A stretch of DNA of 64,000 nucleotides from Flammeovirgaceae bacterium UBA6059 (GCA_002435755.1 DIYH01000002.1:1-64000); one strand, 5' to 3'; shown: positions 1 through 9,256, numbered from the stretch's first letter. Notes: generated from the sequence alone by a model not told the origin. A program made the numbers and translations.

Positions 1-2951
1 CGTATAAAAGTCAAAGCCTGAGAACCTCCCCAGGTGTTACCCGTAATCGCTCCTGAAAGCAACCCGGTGACATTTGTTAAATACAAGGCAGCACTATTAC
101 TATTCTGTCCTGAGTTAGTGAAATCATTATTCTGAATTGTTGGATTAGCTCCCGTATTAATTGAAACTGCACTATTGCGTAGTTGGAAAATATTGTCTGC
201 CAGGGTCACATTATCACAACTACCAAATGATAGTGCGTTTCCTTGTCTCGATCCTGTTGTAGAAGAAAAATCAATCCCTCTAATTTCAATATTATCGACA
301 TTAGAAGCTGAAAGAATCGTACCACTGGCTAGATGAACTTTAAACCCACCTGCTCCACCTGGTGCTGTAGTTCCGTCTATGATGACTGTTTCTGTAATTG
401 ACGGTAAGGCTGATGAAAGTGTCAGTTGTCCATCTACAGAGAACTCAATGCCATCAACACCTGCATTAGCGTTAGCATCTAACATGGCTTGTCTCAAAGA
501 GCCAGCACCTGCGTCATTGGTATTGGAGACCGTGAAGCTATTAGTATAAGGAGCAGGTTCTGATAAAGATAGCGTGGTAGCCGCGACCTGACTTACACCA
601 TTAAGTACACCATCATTTGTGTCATTCGCTGGCATAGCATTCTCACCTACCAGGTCATCGAGTTTTCCAGCCTCCTGCGTCATTGGGTAGTAAGCAATTA
701 GCCCAGGTTCCGTACCATTCAATTCAGCGTCTTTTAGCGCATTGATTTCTGAAGCTGATCGGGTAGTATCCCAAATCCGCACTTCGTCTATTTGGCCTTG
801 CATCAATTCATTTGGAGGAGCTGAGGTGTCACCACCAATATGATAGTCATTGCCGGTGCTAGGAAAAGTCCCCGAGTAGGCTAAGGAACCATCCTCCGCT
901 CCACCGACAAATACTCGTATCGTGCTGCCATCCCATGTTCCAGCCACATGCGTCCAGGTATTGATAGGGAGGGTAGTGGTACTTATCGCGTTGGTAAAGG
1001 CAGAGCCGTTGTGTACCCAGAAAGTGAGCTTCATTCCATCAAGCCTGAGAAGTGTCTGAAGGCCTAACGATCCATAGTTCCCAACAATAGTGTGAAAACT
1101 CTTGGATATGGTGGGATAGACCCACGCTTCCATAGTCACATCGGTCGTAGCGTTTAAATCACTTCGTATTTGGGCACCAAGATCTACGAAACTAGTTGAC
1201 CCATTAAAAGAAGATGCCGCGTTGAATCTTGCGTCTATTGAATACTGTGATGCGACCAGGTTGCCATTACCTGTAAAGTCAGTGAGTACATCAGCTGCAA
1301 TATCCACAGTTACCAGCCCAGGGGAGAATGGAGTAACATCTACCGTCCATGTGATGCTGTCAGAAGTGGCTAGATTAGATATTGCTCCATTCCCGACCGT
1401 TAGATCACTAGCTTCAAAATTGGTTACTTGCTCGTCAAATGTGATTGTAATTCCGATAGGATAATCTGAAGTCGGGCTAGAAGGGCCTGTGATAGAAGAG
1501 ACACTGGGTGACTGGGTGTCTATTGGGCCTGCAGGTGAAAGCGGAAAGTTTGCTACAATCCAGTCCGTTGCTGGCTCCATTGCCACTAGAGACCCATTGT
1601 AAATCGCGGGCGTATTATCCTGATCTGTGACCACCGATGAGCCTGGGCCATCTGAAAAGTCGTAATAAGCCACCAAGCCCGGCTCAGGGCCATTGAGTTC
1701 GACATTTTTGAAGGCGTTTATCTGTGATGCTGATCGTGCATAGTCCCAAATCCTCACTTCATCAATGGCGCCATCAAGATAGTTATTGTGATCCCATCTT
1801 CTACCCAACCTCCATTCCTCAGTTCCTGTTGGTAGTGGTAGCGACTTTGCAACGCTAGCCACTTGCACCCCATCATAATACATCTTTATATTGTTCTGAT
1901 CATAGGTAGCGGCTATATGCACCCAAGTATTCATAGTGGGCATGGCAGCCGCAGCATTCTGGAAAGCCCCATTATAAAAGCCGGCATTAAGGTTACCACC
2001 AGATTCATATATCATGAACTCAATATTACCGTCACCAAGAAACGACTCCCCGATAAGCATAGCATTGGTGGTCATGGAAGTGATGTAAAACCAGCCTTCA
2101 AGCGTAATAGTATTCCCTATGGAGGCATTCAAAGTACTAGGTAAGGTCATGTATTCACTACCGTCAAAGTCGAGAGCATAGTTGAGTGGTACGTCAGTTG
2201 ACCAAATAGGTCCATTAGCAATACCATCAGCTGCTGGAGTATTTGTAGCTCCATTCAATAAGGTGCCGTTTTCGGCTGTTCCTGCCAGGTCATTGAGTAC
2301 AGTGCCCGAGCCTTCGTTGAAATTGTAGTAGGCGACAAGATTGGCCTCACTCCCACTCAACAGGGCATTCATATTGTCACTTAGTTCTGATGGAGTCCTG
2401 AGATCATTCCAGATTCTGACCTCATCGATTCTTCCGTCAAGAGCAGGATCACTACCTGTAAAATGCCCAATACCGAAAGAAGTAGCAGAACCATCGTATG
2501 TAGCTGTACCAGGCCCAAATGTACCTCCTGCGTTTTGGGTATAGCTTACCTCTACGCCATTGATATACAATCGCTGATCACCGTTGGTGATCGTCACAGC
2601 AACATGGGTCCAGGTATTGAGATAAGGTATAAAATCCTGCCTTGCAACTACACCTAGGCCAGCCGTATATACAATGAAATCATTTCCATTAAATCCAAAG
2701 TATGGATCATCTCCAGCGAAATCGGTAATCGTCATGTACCCAGCTTTTAGCGCGTCCACTTTGACCCAAGCTTCTATTGTAAGCTGAGTAGTAGCACCAT
2801 CACTGAAGCTATTGACCATGATATGATCCGCCTCAGAGTCATTACCATCTAGTTGAAGCGAATAATTCTGTGCTATTCCTGATAAGGTGAATAAACACAA
2901 AGACGTAAAAAGTAGAAGCCTGAAGGCCCTAACCGGGTACGATAATGTCAT
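1..2951 (-). CDS. Secreted multidomain LamG / beta-helix protein (partial, C-terminus beyond left edge)
   Basis: An uninterrupted reading frame on the minus strand starts at ATG 2951 and stays open to the left edge (at least 983 codons). The N-terminus is a signal peptide with likely cleavage after SGIA (residue 27). Three LamG/concanavalin-A-like modules follow, at roughly residues 29-205, 235-425 and 570-750. Each closes with the same IDEVRIW motif and then a variant of LVAYYxF. A bacterial Ig-like segment (about 465-560, with DLTVGNGAISNL) lies between modules 2 and 3. From about residue 800 the sequence (NTNDAGAGSLRQAM) is the usual entry to a right-handed beta-helix or choice-of-anchor region. 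In Bacteroidota such proteins are exported, often by type IX secretion, and act in adhesion or glycan binding. The C-terminal sorting domain that would prove this is outside the window. The exact ligand is unknown. Confidence 0.88.
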   Translation of the reverse strand, partial: MTLSYPVRAFRLLLFTSLCLFTLSGIAQNYSLQLDGNDSEADHIMVNSFSDGATTQLTIEAWVKVDALKAGYMTITDFAGDDPYFGFNGNDFIVYTAGLGVVARQDFIPYLNTWTHVAVTITNGDQRLYINGVEVSYTQNAGGTFGPGTATYDGSATSFGIGHFTGSDPALDGRIDEVRIWNDLRTPSELSDNMNALLSGSEANLVAYYNFNEGSGTVLNDLAGTAENGTLLNGATNTPAADGIANGPIWSTDVPLNYALDFDGSEYMTLPSTLNASIGNTITLEGWFYITSMTTNAMLIGESFLGDGNIEFMIYESGGNLNAGFYNGAFQNAAAAMPTMNTWVHIAATYDQNNIKMYYDGVQVASVAKSLPLPTGTEEWRLGRRWDHNNYLDGAIDEVRIWDYARSASQINAFKNVELNGPEPGLVAYYDFSDGPGSSVVTDQDNTPAIYNGSLVAMEPATDWIVANFPLSPAGPIDTQSPSVSSITGPSSPTSDYPIGITITFDEQVTNFEASDLTVGNGAISNLATSDSITWTVDVTPFSPGLVTVDIAADVLTDFTGNGNLVASQYSIDARFNAASSFNGSTSFVDLGAQIRSDLNATTDVTMEAWVYPTISKSFHTIVGNYGSLGLQTLLRLDGMKLTFWVHNGSAFTNAISTTTLPINTWTHVAGTWDGSTIRVFVGGAEDGSLAYSGTFPSTGNDYHIGGDTSAPPNELMQGQIDEVRIWDTTRSASEINALKDAELNGTEPGLIAYYPMTQEAGKLDDLVGENAMPANDTNDGVLNGVSQVAATTLSLSEPAPYTNSFTVSNTNDAGAGSLRQAMLDANANAGVDGIEFSVDGQLTLSSALPSITETVIIDGTTAPGGAGGFKVHLASGTILSASNVDNIEIRGIDFSSTTGSRQGNALSFGSCDNVTLADNIFQLRNSAVSINTGANPTIQNNDFTNSGQNSNSAALYLTNVTGLLSGAITGNTWGGSQALTFI

Positions 2952-3228
2952 ATTTTCAAGAGCTATAGCCGCTGAGTAGTCTAGGTCAAATACCGACTTG
3001 TAGTTAATCAAGAAAGCCCTTCTTAAGAACTTTCAAAATTGTACAAATCAGCTGCTGAATATAATAAATTGGAGGAGTTGCCCGTTAAGCCAAACATTAT
3101 TTTTCGATGAATATGTCGTAAGCACAGACCAGTGTGTGCAACTGCCTGACTATTAACTCTATTCAATTCTTTGCTGGAAAAATACCATCTAATTTTCCTA
3201 CCTTTAATTTGGATAAAACTAGTTTTCG
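2952..3228. promoter_or_regulatory. Divergent intergenic region between the LamG protein and the CHAT protein
   Basis: This 277-nt region separates two divergently transcribed genes and must carry both promoters. For the plus-strand gene a weak candidate is TTTG at 3170-3173 and TACCTTTA at 3199-3206, close to the Bacteroidota TTTG/TAnnTTTG pattern but with a long 25-nt spacer. No clear hairpin or RNA gene was seen. An antisense reading frame at 3023-3262 has no family features and overlaps the signal peptide of the next gene, so I treat it as chance. Confidence 0.3.
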
Positions 3229-6200
3229 ATGAAAGCACTGACCTGCCTGGTATTCCTGTCACTACTTCTTTCGCTCTCTGCGCAAGCTCAATACCCCTTT
3301 GGTTCCAAAAAGGAACAAAAACTGTATGATGCGCTGGAGAGCTACTACAATGACTATGATTATGAGAGCATCCTTGAGGAGGAGGAAAGTATACTTGAGT
3401 ACTTTGAGCCTAAGCAAGACACGCTAACGGCATTGATGTACTCATTCCTGAGTGAGGGATATTATTTTGTTGGCCTCACAGAAAACGCGTATGATTATTC
3501 TAAAAAAGAGCTTGCTCTCAGACAAAAAATAGATCCTGATAATGATGAGGGCATAAAAAACATTATTGACATGCTCACTCAATATGCCGATGACATGGGT
3601 AGGTTCGATGAAGCTGAGGGCTATTATCTAGAGTTGTTGGAAAGCGATCGCAAGACTTACGGTAACAAGAGTGACAAGTATGCTCAAACCTCTCTATCTG
3701 CCGCACAGCATTACGGTTATGTAAATACGCTTGAAAGTCTAAGAAAGGGAATAAAACTACTAAGGCCAGTATCCAGGAACCTCGATGATGATGAATTACT
3801 TAAACCTCAGGTTTATAGTCAATTAGTCTATCTCTACGGACAACTCGGATCGAGAAGACTAGCTGAAAGAAGCTTTGAGGAGGCCATTGGGCTATATGAT
3901 GTCCAAGGTCGCTATGCAAGTAGAGAATGTGCAATGACCTTCAACGATTATGGGATTTATCTACAATCAATAGGTAGCTACCCAGAGGCCGAAAAAATAC
4001 AACTTGAGGCATTTGGCATAATCAACAGGCTATCTGGAGACAACAGCGATATTCAAGACATATTATCTGGAAGTATCGCTAAGACCTACATGGCCCTGGG
4101 CAATTATGAGGCCTCTGATCAATACCTACGAGAATCTCTGGAATTAGCAAGAGCTTACTATGGGGAAAGCTCATTTAACGAAGTAATAAGTACCATTGGT
4201 CTCGGCACAAATCATTGGCTTCAAGAGCAATGGCAGGAAGCTGAAGATACCTACAGAGCTGCACTATCTATTATGGAGTCGCTTGAAGCAAGTTCTAGCT
4301 TGGAGTATGCTACCGTAATAAATAATCTGGGAACAGTTTATCGAGACAAGGGAGAGTTAGACAAAGCTTTAGATTATGCCATGCAGGCTTTGAATAGTTT
4401 CGAGGAGTTGGTGGGGACTAAAAATCCAATTTACATAAAAGCTCTTTACAATGTTGGGGATGTTCATATGCGAAAGGGTGACAGTAAGGCTGCAGAAGAG
4501 TACCTAAAGCGTGCCAGACGTACCGCTTTGTCAGAATTTGGTGAAATCCATCCCGAATATGCTAGAATCACGCTCAAACTAGCCATTAACCAATGGAATT
4601 TGGAAAATATGGAAGAGGCTCAGGAGTTGTACACGTCTGTTTTTGCCAATTATTTTCAGCAACTAGAGAATAATTTTCCAGCGATGAGCGAAGAGGAAAA
4701 AACCAAATTCTACAATAACAAAATCAAACCAGCATTTGAGCAGTTCAACTCATTCCTTGTCGAAATGAGCCGAGAAGAAGAGCCATTGCTTGGACTGATG
4801 TATGACTATCAATTAGCTACAAAAGGTCTATTACTTAATGCAACTAATAAAGTTCGTAGCACAATTGTCAATAGCAATGACAGCACATTGATCCAGAAAT
4901 ACGAAACCTGGGTTGACCAAAAAGAGCAACTCTCAAAGCTTTTTAGTTCAACAAATGAAAGTGTAGATAATCGTAATAAGCAAATTGACTCGCTCTCTAA
5001 CCTTGCTAACCAATTGGAAAAAGAGTTGAGTGAAAGTTCAGCTGCTTTTGCAGGCACATATACACAAGGCAAAAAAACCTGGAGAGATGTAAAAGCTCAG
5101 CTTAATCCTGGAGAGGCTGCTGTTGAGATCATTCGGTTCCGAAACTTCAAACCAACCAAAGGAGGTAAATACACCGATGAAATCTTCTATGGTGCGTTGA
5201 TCATAACCAGTGAATCAGAAGAGCAACCAAACATTGTTCTCCTAAGAAACGGCGCTCAACTCGAAAATCGATTCCTGGCGAACTATCGTAACGCCATCAA
5301 GTTTAAAATGGACGAAGACTATTCTTACCGTCTTTTCTGGAGACCTATCGCTAACAGGTTGAGAGGTATCAAGAAGGTGTATTTTTCGCCCGATGGAGTG
5401 TACAATCAAATATCAATTTACACCCTGCTCAATCCTGCTACCGGAAATTTCCTAATCGATGAGATTGATTTGAAAATCATCACCAACACCAAAGACCTTA
5501 CTATTGCGGATGCTGGAACAAGTAACGATAACTCAAAGGCCTATCTATTCGGTTATCCGAATTATAACCTTGGTGTGATCGAAGACGACAGCAATAATGC
5601 AGACTTAGCCAGTGATGTAGCCCAGGCAGTGAGTCAAGGTAGAGGGGATCGAGAAGTGAGAGGTACAAGAGGTGGCACTCGAGGCGGAAGAGGTCCTGAA
5701 GGTACGACTAGAAGTTTTGGTGATCCCAATGGCGGTGGATTAAGTCGTGGTTTAAGAGGTAATCTTCAACGCTATATGAGCGGAGGCAACTTAATGGCGC
5801 TTCTGCCTGGCACTAAAAGAGAGGTAGAATCTATCGCAGACATCTATTCGGAAGCCGACTTGGAGCCTGCTCTTTATCTCGAAAATGAAGCAACTGAAAA
5901 AGAGATCAAGACTGTTGACAACCCCAGAACTCTACATATTGCCACACACGGTTTTTTCCTGGAGAGTGAAAAACTGCAAGAGGCTGGAGGCGAGGTGGAC
6001 ACCTATGTAGAGAACCCACTGTTGAGGTCAGGACTTATACTGGCAGGAGCCAATAGTTTCATAGCTGCTGGCCAGATCTCGGACGAATACGAGGATGGAG
6101 AGGATGGAATACTAACAGCCTATGAAGCTATGAACCTCAATCTTGACAATACGGATTTGGTGGTGCTCTCAGCTTGCGAAACTGGCTTAGGTGAGGTAAG

Positions 6201-6438
6201 TAACGGAGAAGGCGTTTATGGTTTGCAAAGAGCTTTTCAGGTGGCAGGAGCGGAGAGTATCATCATGTCTATGTGGACGGTAGATGATGCTGCGACCCAG
6301 GAACTCATGACCAGTTTTTATGATGAGTGGATAAAAACTGGCGATAGGCAACAAGCCTTTGTTTCTGCCCAAAAAATATTAAAAGAAAAATGGGAAGCAC
6401 CTTATTATTGGGGTGCCTTCGTTATGGTGGGAAAATAG
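3229..6438 (+). CDS. Secreted TPR-CHAT domain protein (caspase-like fold)
   Basis: The protein has 1069 residues. A signal peptide (residues 1-20, ending SLSAQAQ) is followed by a long alpha-helical tetratricopeptide region (about 60-480), a coiled-coil-like linker (about 530-620) and a C-terminal CHAT domain (about 625-1068). The CHAT catalytic dyad expected for this caspase-related family is present: His907 in HIATHGFF and Cys983 in LSACETG. CHAT proteins of this layout are predicted cysteine proteases; in a few systems they are activated through TPR-sensed partners. The signal peptide implies action in the periplasm or outside. An unusual Arg/Gly-rich insert (about 803-845) sits inside the CHAT region just before the AlaLeuLeuProGly segment. 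A small lipoprotein gene starts within 22 nt of the stop and may be co-transcribed. The substrate is unknown. Confidence 0.9.
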   Translation: MKALTCLVFLSLLLSLSAQAQYPFGSKKEQKLYDALESYYNDYDYESILEEEESILEYFEPKQDTLTALMYSFLSEGYYFVGLTENAYDYSKKELALRQKIDPDNDEGIKNIIDMLTQYADDMGRFDEAEGYYLELLESDRKTYGNKSDKYAQTSLSAAQHYGYVNTLESLRKGIKLLRPVSRNLDDDELLKPQVYSQLVYLYGQLGSRRLAERSFEEAIGLYDVQGRYASRECAMTFNDYGIYLQSIGSYPEAEKIQLEAFGIINRLSGDNSDIQDILSGSIAKTYMALGNYEASDQYLRESLELARAYYGESSFNEVISTIGLGTNHWLQEQWQEAEDTYRAALSIMESLEASSSLEYATVINNLGTVYRDKGELDKALDYAMQALNSFEELVGTKNPIYIKALYNVGDVHMRKGDSKAAEEYLKRARRTALSEFGEIHPEYARITLKLAINQWNLENMEEAQELYTSVFANYFQQLENNFPAMSEEEKTKFYNNKIKPAFEQFNSFLVEMSREEEPLLGLMYDYQLATKGLLLNATNKVRSTIVNSNDSTLIQKYETWVDQKEQLSKLFSSTNESVDNRNKQIDSLSNLANQLEKELSESSAAFAGTYTQGKKTWRDVKAQLNPGEAAVEIIRFRNFKPTKGGKYTDEIFYGALIITSESEEQPNIVLLRNGAQLENRFLANYRNAIKFKMDEDYSYRLFWRPIANRLRGIKKVYFSPDGVYNQISIYTLLNPATGNFLIDEIDLKIITNTKDLTIADAGTSNDNSKAYLFGYPNYNLGVIEDDSNNADLASDVAQAVSQGRGDREVRGTRGGTRGGRGPEGTTRSFGDPNGGGLSRGLRGNLQRYMSGGNLMALLPGTKREVESIADIYSEADLEPALYLENEATEKEIKTVDNPRTLHIATHGFFLESEKLQEAGGEVDTYVENPLLRSGLILAGANSFIAAGQISDEYEDGEDGILTAYEAMNLNLDNTDLVVLSACETGLGEVSNGEGVYGLQRAFQVAGAESIIMSMWTVDDAATQELMTSFYDEWIKTGDRQQAFVSAQKILKEKWEAPYYWGAFVMVGK

Positions 6439-6459
6439 AAGGGAATGAATATAGATGTT

Positions 6460-6897
6460 ATGAGTAATAAATTGATCAATCGCATTTTTAGCATAATACT
6501 AATCAGTGCAGTCACACTGGCTAGTTGGTCATGTAGTGATGACGATGAAGGGGAGGCTATTCCTTTACCCGTAAGTCCGACGGATATCACTGCCTCCAAT
6601 CCCGCTTGGGCCATCGCTTCTTTCGCTGAAAATGGTGAGAATAAAACTTCAGATTTCAACAACTCTGGATTTGAAATTTTTTCAAATGGAGATTTCCAGA
6701 TTCTCTTAGATGGTTCGGTTGACTCTTTTGGGAGCTGGTCTATTAGTAGTGACGATTTAGTCCTTACCATCAGCCTGTCCAATCCAAAACCAGGAACTTC
6801 AGCTATTGATGGTGATTGGAATGTCACAGCCAAAAGTGGGAATGCCTTGACCTTAAGGTCCGTTGCAGGAAATAGCATGTTTCAGTTGACAAAATAA
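6460..6897 (+). CDS. Small lipoprotein of unknown function
   Basis: About 145 residues. I prefer ATG 6460 (MSNKLINR) to ATG 6445 because it gives a compact lipoprotein signal: basic start, hydrophobic stretch, lipobox LASWSC. The Cys is followed by Ser-Asp-Asp-Asp-Glu, the acidic run common in exported Bacteroidota lipoproteins. The mature part is Ser/Asp/Asn-rich with alternating hydrophobic residues (DFQILLDG, SFGSWSISSDDLVLTIS). This resembles the lipocalin-like or DUF5004-type small beta-barrels seen in this phylum, but I cannot assign a family. It begins 21 nt after the CHAT gene and ends in a terminator, so the two probably form one transcript. Confidence 0.72.
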   Translation: MSNKLINRIFSIILISAVTLASWSCSDDDEGEAIPLPVSPTDITASNPAWAIASFAENGENKTSDFNNSGFEIFSNGDFQILLDGSVDSFGSWSISSDDLVLTISLSNPKPGTSAIDGDWNVTAKSGNALTLRSVAGNSMFQLTK

Positions 6898-6923
6898 AAA
6901 CCCCGACGATAGTCAGGGTTTTT
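6896..6923 (+). terminator. Rho-independent terminator after the lipoprotein gene
   Basis: The inverted repeat AAAAACCC ... GGGTTTTT surrounds an inner GAC-GATA-GTC hairpin with a single C/A mismatch and ends in five T. The A-tract on the left lets it also work for minus-strand transcripts, so it may be shared by both directions. Confidence 0.75.
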
Positions 6924-6962
6924 GATCGAATGATTAGAACTTGAAATTGAGTTTGATGTCTT

Positions 6963-7199
6963 TTATTGATGACGAGTGGCGATCACTTGCGTCATTCCAT
7001 TTATTTTTTCAGGGAGCCCCACTGTGAGCATCTCAGCACCCTTACATTTGACCTCAGTAAAGTTTGATCTTAGCCAGTTTCCGGCATGTTGACTTTCAAT
7101 CACTTCCGTAGCAGCCGCTGATATCACTTTCTCATTTTCCCATAATAGTGCAAATGTGGCGATCAGTATAGCGAGGGTAAATATCTTTTGCTGTTTCAT
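6963..7199 (-). CDS. Small membrane-anchored or secreted hypothetical protein
   Basis: Not recognised. Starting at ATG 7199 (MKQQKIFTLAILIATFALLW) it encodes about 78 residues: a basic start, one hydrophobic segment that could be a signal peptide or anchor, then a short soluble part with one Cys (EVKCKG). An upstream in-frame ATG at 7241 would add 14 polar residues before the hydrophobic stretch and is less likely. It reads toward the bidirectional terminator at 6896-6923. The membrane-type N-terminus argues for a real gene, the lack of any family feature against. Confidence 0.4.
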   Translation of the reverse strand: MKQQKIFTLAILIATFALLWENEKVISAAATEVIESQHAGNWLRSNFTEVKCKGAEMLTVGLPEKINGMTQVIATRHQ

Positions 7200-7460
7200 A
7201 TTATCATTCTGTTGACGTCCTGAATACTTGACTCCAATCAATAGGTTACAGAAAATTCTTTTTTATTACAGTAACAGTTCAAAAAAACGTATTTAGCCCG
7301 TCGACAGCAATCTGAGCTAGACCAACTGCCGAATCTTTGGAATGAACAGGAGAAAAGTTGTAACGAACCGAAATCCAGTTTTAGACTCTGTTTCACATTA
7401 CACGTCTTCAACAAGCACATCATCTTGATCGATGCTCTGGAAATTGCATAACTTCCAGCT

Positions 7461-8555
7461 ATGGCATCACTGCACAAGGAGTTTCTGATATCACCTTCTC
7501 ACGGCTTCCTACCGGAAAATGAACCATTGGTCCGATTGCCTCGCTACTACGTAGCATGGGATGAGCTGGGATATAACCTACCGGAAATTATTACTGCAGA
7601 CGTCTTGGCTGAGGAAGTGGCCAGGCTACCTATGATCAACACTGACAAGTTAGGCTCTCATCTCGCCTATGAGCGCGCCATGCTAGTGCTGTCCTACATC
7701 AGCCATGCTTACCTCAATGACCCAGAAAAGCCTAAGAAGAAACTACCAGATGTACTGGCTGTGCCATGGTCAGAAGTGGCCGAACGACTCGACAGGCCTC
7801 CGGTGCTATCACACGCATCAGCTGTCTTACATAATTGGACTTTGATATATCCGGACCAGCCTATTTCGTTGAATAACCTTGCTATACTTCAGCAATATCG
7901 AGGAGGTGTTGACGAAGCATGGTTCTTTCTAGTCACAGTTATGATAGAGTTTGAAGGAGCTTCCATTGTTAATGCTCTTATCAATCTTTACGAAGTTCGC
8001 GAGCAAAACCAAGATAGACAAAAACAATTTCTGAAAAACATCAGTGAAGGGATCGGCAACATTACCAACACATTGGCTAGAATGCCTGATAAATGTGATC
8101 CCTATGTTTTTTATCATCAAACGAGACCATTCCTAGCCACTCTTCAGAATGTAGAATATGAGAAGGCTCAACCTGAACCACAAACGTGGTTTGGCGGTAG
8201 CGCGGCACAAAGCAGCTTGATACAAGCCCTGGACATTGCGTTTGCGGTAGCACATGAAGAAAAACACTCAGCAGCTTTCCTGATCAACATGCGCACTTAT
8301 ATGCCACAGCCTCATCGAGCCTTTCTTGAGTATCTGGAAACTGTTGCTAGCATTCCTGATTTGCTATCGCAATCTTCAGCCGAAGAGGAATTGGCACTAG
8401 TGAGAAAAAAACTACTCGAGTTTAGAAAGGGTCATCTTAAGATATTTCACCAATACATTGCATCCCAATCCAAGAAAGCAGGGCCAGGAGATACTGGTAC
8501 GGGTGGTACAGATGCTGCAGCATTCCTCAAACAGCTTAAAAACGATACAGAATAG
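7461..8555 (+). CDS. Indoleamine 2,3-dioxygenase family protein
   Basis: The protein has 364 residues, somewhat shorter than human IDO1, with clear IDO signatures: GGSAAQSS, FLINMRTYMPQPHRAFLEYLE, and a C-terminal TGTGGTD loop. The proximal haem ligand is His325 in KGHLKIF (equivalent to human His346). The distal-pocket Phe/Tyr and Arg match as Phe217-Tyr218 and Arg222 (human Phe226-Phe227 and Arg231). Family knowledge: a haem dioxygenase that opens the indole ring of tryptophan to N-formylkynurenine; bacterial members are often poorly characterised and can have low tryptophan affinity. It appears monocistronic, and no kynurenine-pathway partner (formamidase, kynureninase, KMO) is next to it. 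Cytoplasmic, since no signal peptide is seen. Confidence 0.9.
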   Translation: MASLHKEFLISPSHGFLPENEPLVRLPRYYVAWDELGYNLPEIITADVLAEEVARLPMINTDKLGSHLAYERAMLVLSYISHAYLNDPEKPKKKLPDVLAVPWSEVAERLDRPPVLSHASAVLHNWTLIYPDQPISLNNLAILQQYRGGVDEAWFFLVTVMIEFEGASIVNALINLYEVREQNQDRQKQFLKNISEGIGNITNTLARMPDKCDPYVFYHQTRPFLATLQNVEYEKAQPEPQTWFGGSAAQSSLIQALDIAFAVAHEEKHSAAFLINMRTYMPQPHRAFLEYLETVASIPDLLSQSSAEEELALVRKKLLEFRKGHLKIFHQYIASQSKKAGPGDTGTGGTDAAAFLKQLKNDTE

Positions 8556-8615
8556 GGATTTGCAACCGTTTGGATAAATTTCACTTTTGCCCCAACACCT
8601 CTCGTTTAAGTAAGT

Positions 8616-8623
8616 TATCTTTA
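8616..8623 (+). promoter_or_regulatory. Candidate -7 promoter element TATCTTTA
   Basis: It matches the Bacteroidota TAnnTTTG element at 7 of 8 positions and lies 16 nt before ATG 8640. The only upstream TTTTG is about 26 nt away, longer than the usual 19-23, so support is modest. Confidence 0.3.
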
Positions 8624-8639
8624 TGTAGTTAACCCTTAG

Positions 8640-8912
8640 ATGCAGATGAACGTCCTGTCCATAGCATTAGTGACTGTGGTATGGTCTACCATGCCCCAGC
8701 GCTCGCATATTGACTATCGTCAATACAATTACAAACTCCACCGAGGGGCTAAAATGGAAATGCGTCATATTCCAATGACCCGTACATCAGGACACAGCTA
8801 CACAGAATTTAACAGGAAGAGAAAGTCTTCTAGTTCGAGATTCGAGATTCAGGCTACAAGGACGAAGCGCAGAGGTGATTGGAAACAAGCTAATCGCAAA
8901 TTCTATAAATAG
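8640..8912 (+). CDS. Small basic hypothetical protein
   Basis: Not recognised. It has 90 residues: a short hydrophobic start (MNVLSIALVTVVW) that could be a weak signal peptide, then a strongly basic tail (NRKRKSSSSRFE, TKRRGDWKQ). ATG 8640 and ATG 8646 are both possible starts. A promoter-like element sits 16 nt upstream. It stands alone between the dioxygenase and the amt leader. Composition is unusual for a cytoplasmic enzyme and fits a small envelope or nucleic-acid-binding protein, but that is a guess. Confidence 0.4.
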   Translation: MQMNVLSIALVTVVWSTMPQRSHIDYRQYNYKLHRGAKMEMRHIPMTRTSGHSYTEFNRKRKSSSSRFEIQATRTKRRGDWKQANRKFYK

Positions 8913-9256
8913 CTCGAAATAGGATTAACACCATTTTTAATTGCAATCTTCCCAACACTTCCGACTGAGAGTGCTCATTTAAGCCAATCAAAGAAGATTT
9001 TTGCCGTTTACGGATCATTTTGCTGTTAGATGACCCTCTTTACTTGAGAATTTCGCAAAATTAGAATCAGTAAGGCCTAATCTGATGCGGATTTTTCATT
9101 TTTTACGTAAATCTGATTTTTTCTTGTTTTTTTCTGAGCTTTGGTAGTTCACAATTCGAAAACATAGTCATAACATTGAGGCTTCATTAAAAATATTTCA
9201 GGGCAAAGAACACTTTGCTATCAAGTTTTTAACGCAAACCTTAATCTTTAACAATT
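8913..9256 (+). promoter_or_regulatory. Long leader / intergenic region upstream of amt
   Basis: These 344 nt contain no plausible gene. What can be seen: GAATCAG at 9064-9070 can pair with CTGATT at 9113-9118; AATCTGAT occurs twice as a direct repeat (9079-9086, 9110-9117); and a compact hairpin GCAAAG-AACA-CTTTGC (9203-9218) lies 38 nt before the amt start. The region is AT-rich with several T-runs. It probably carries the nitrogen-responsive promoter and a structured 5' UTR. No clear TAnnTTTG promoter was found. Confidence 0.35.

Noticed and set aside
6405..6878. 157-codon open frame on the minus strand opposite the small lipoprotein
   Set aside because: It overlaps the lipoprotein gene fully, which has a clear lipobox and terminator. 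The antisense frame shows no family features.
7238..7477. 79-codon minus-strand frame between the small membrane protein and the dioxygenase
   Set aside because: Cys/Ser/Arg-rich with no signal or motif, overlaps the dioxygenase start. Considered chance.
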